A stretch of 64,000 bases of DNA from Balneola sp. (GTDB lineage: Bacteria; Bacteroidota; Rhodothermia; Balneolales; Balneolaceae): the NCBI GenBank assembly GCA_017640785.1, contig JAEPPZ010000011.1, positions 1 through 64,000 on the forward strand, written 5' to 3'. The notes beneath the pieces are model-generated. The model ran no database searches, was not told the origin of the DNA, and saw nothing but the letters and a program-made list of their open reading frames with translations. This document shows positions 63,304 to 64,000 of the stretch, in pieces (within the stretch, counting starts at the first letter, position 1; each line of letters opens with the position of its first letter). A program made the position numbers and the translations under genes.

Positions 63304-63987
63304 CTAATTAGTTTCCTGAATATTTTTGAAGGTAACACGAACTCTAGTAATAGATTCAATTTGCTGGAGCTCCGTCAAAAAAGCTGTATTGTCAGCATCC
63401 AGATTCATCTCGATTTCATATTCATAGTCAAAACGGCCGGAATTTCTGGAAGTAACTTCAACATCATGAAAATCTGCACAGTACTTTCCGATTACGCCGG
63501 TAACTTCCGCTAGTTTTGTAGGGTCAGAATCACTGAGCCTGAAAAGCAAACGCCCGCGCATCCCGGTTTTGGTGCTGAAAGGGGTAAAATGTAGAATTAA
63601 CGCCATCGTACAGTAGATAATGGTGCCGGCAAATGCGATCGTATATCCAAAAATACCAATTGCCAAACCCACACTTAAAGCTGCAAATATAAAAAGGATG
63701 TTTCTGGCATCCTGGATTCTGGTTCTGAAACGAATAATAGCCAGTGCACCAAATGCTCCAAGACCACGAGCTAAGCTATCCCCAATGGCCATCATAACCA
63801 TTGCAGAAACAATTGAGCCTAACGCCAACGCTTGAAAAAAGTTTTTAGGATACTGATGTCCTGTAAAAGTTACTTTGTGAGTAATAGCAATGATTGATGA
63901 AAGCACAAATGCCCAAATCAAAGAATATGTTACATTCAGTAATGTAGGATAGTCATAGACCGGTTGATCCGGAAACAATTCAAACAT
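63304..63987 (-). CDS. DUF4956 membrane protein
   Basis: 227 residues. Four or five membrane segments (~17-38, 50-70, 78-100, 102-132). The conserved GDSLARGLGAFGALAIIRFRTRIQDARNILFIFAAL (split, ~69-102) is the DUF4956 signature. A C-terminal ferredoxin-like/ACT-like soluble domain (~145-227) follows (MRGRLLFRLSDSD, IEMNLDADNTAFL). In other genomes it often accompanies VTC-type polyphosphate polymerase and CotH genes (from memory). It heads the operon within this window; genes upstream of 64000 may belong to it. Confidence 0.85.
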   Translation of the reverse strand: MFELFPDQPVYDYPTLLNVTYSLIWAFVLSSIIAITHKVTFTGHQYPKNFFQALALGSIVSAMVMMAIGDSLARGLGAFGALAIIRFRTRIQDARNILFIFAALSVGLAIGIFGYTIAFAGTIIYCTMALILHFTPFSTKTGMRGRLLFRLSDSDPTKLAEVTGVIGKYCADFHDVEVTSRNSGRFDYEYEIEMNLDADNTAFLTELQQIESITRVRVTFKNIQETN

Positions 63988-64000
63988 CTAAAAGAGGTTA

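Overview
The window is about 64 kb of ordinary, densely packed chromosome from an AT-rich member of the Bacteroidota/Balneolota group, most likely a Balneola- or Gracilimonas-like bacterium. The evidence is: a PorZ-like protein and a second protein with C-terminal type IX secretion (T9SS) sorting domains, Bacteroidota-type GlmU and Tgt, a TAnnTTTG-type promoter element in front of several genes, and the short palindromic intergenic repeats typical of these phyla. Almost all genes are housekeeping or widespread families. No phage, plasmid, CRISPR or defence island is visible.

Layout. 1-73: 3' end of a 5S rRNA and its terminator, so an rRNA operon lies just upstream. 0.1-7 kb: PorZ, two family 2 glycosyltransferases, Tgt and an initiating polyprenyl-phosphate sugar transferase. 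7-13.4 kb: accA, a thioesterase, small membrane proteins, cdsA, dipeptide epimerase and a fatty acid hydroxylase. 13.4-28 kb: mutS2, phzF, a TauE transporter, a glycosyltransferase, rlmN, a peroxiredoxin, MscS, a ZIP transporter, pcm, a DUF368 protein and two tandem universal stress proteins. 28-33.3 kb is the most accessory part: a tRNA(CAT), a REP-associated transposase (RAYT) with its hairpins, a frameshifted hypothetical gene, a small lipoprotein and a deleted RAYT copy. 33.3-41.5 kb: a DmpA-type peptidase, the metY-metX-hom operon with its regulatory leader, and a tricorn-like protease. 41.7-45 kb: a LuxR regulator followed by two exported proteins. 45-47 kb: long inverted repeats around era. 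47-57 kb: pdxJ, an NlpC/P60 lipoprotein, a three-gene signalling cluster, divergent glmU-like/glmS, and an Hpt protein. 57-64 kb: ElaA, a small holin-like protein, an isocitrate dehydrogenase-type enzyme, a sorbosone dehydrogenase-like lipoprotein, and a DUF4956-HlyD-TolC-SDR operon running out of the window.

The strongest finding is upstream of metY on the minus strand. A 12-codon reading frame (MMCMCCYMRTLH, 4 Met and 3 Cys) is followed by a mutually exclusive antiterminator/terminator pair. About 40 nt further on comes a complete SAM-I riboswitch with its own terminator and antiterminator. The operon (O-acetylhomoserine sulfhydrylase, homoserine acetyltransferase, homoserine dehydrogenase) therefore appears to be read through two attenuators in series. 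One would sense charged Met/Cys tRNA by ribosome stalling and the other would sense SAM.

Other observations worth a second look are the T10 tract that breaks a gene right after a perfect Shine-Dalgarno and start codon, the RAYT and its internally deleted copy flanking that gene as direct repeats, the DUF4956-HlyD-TolC operon, a response regulator-GAF-histidine kinase fusion with a decayed ATPase domain, and a 143-bp nested inverted repeat.
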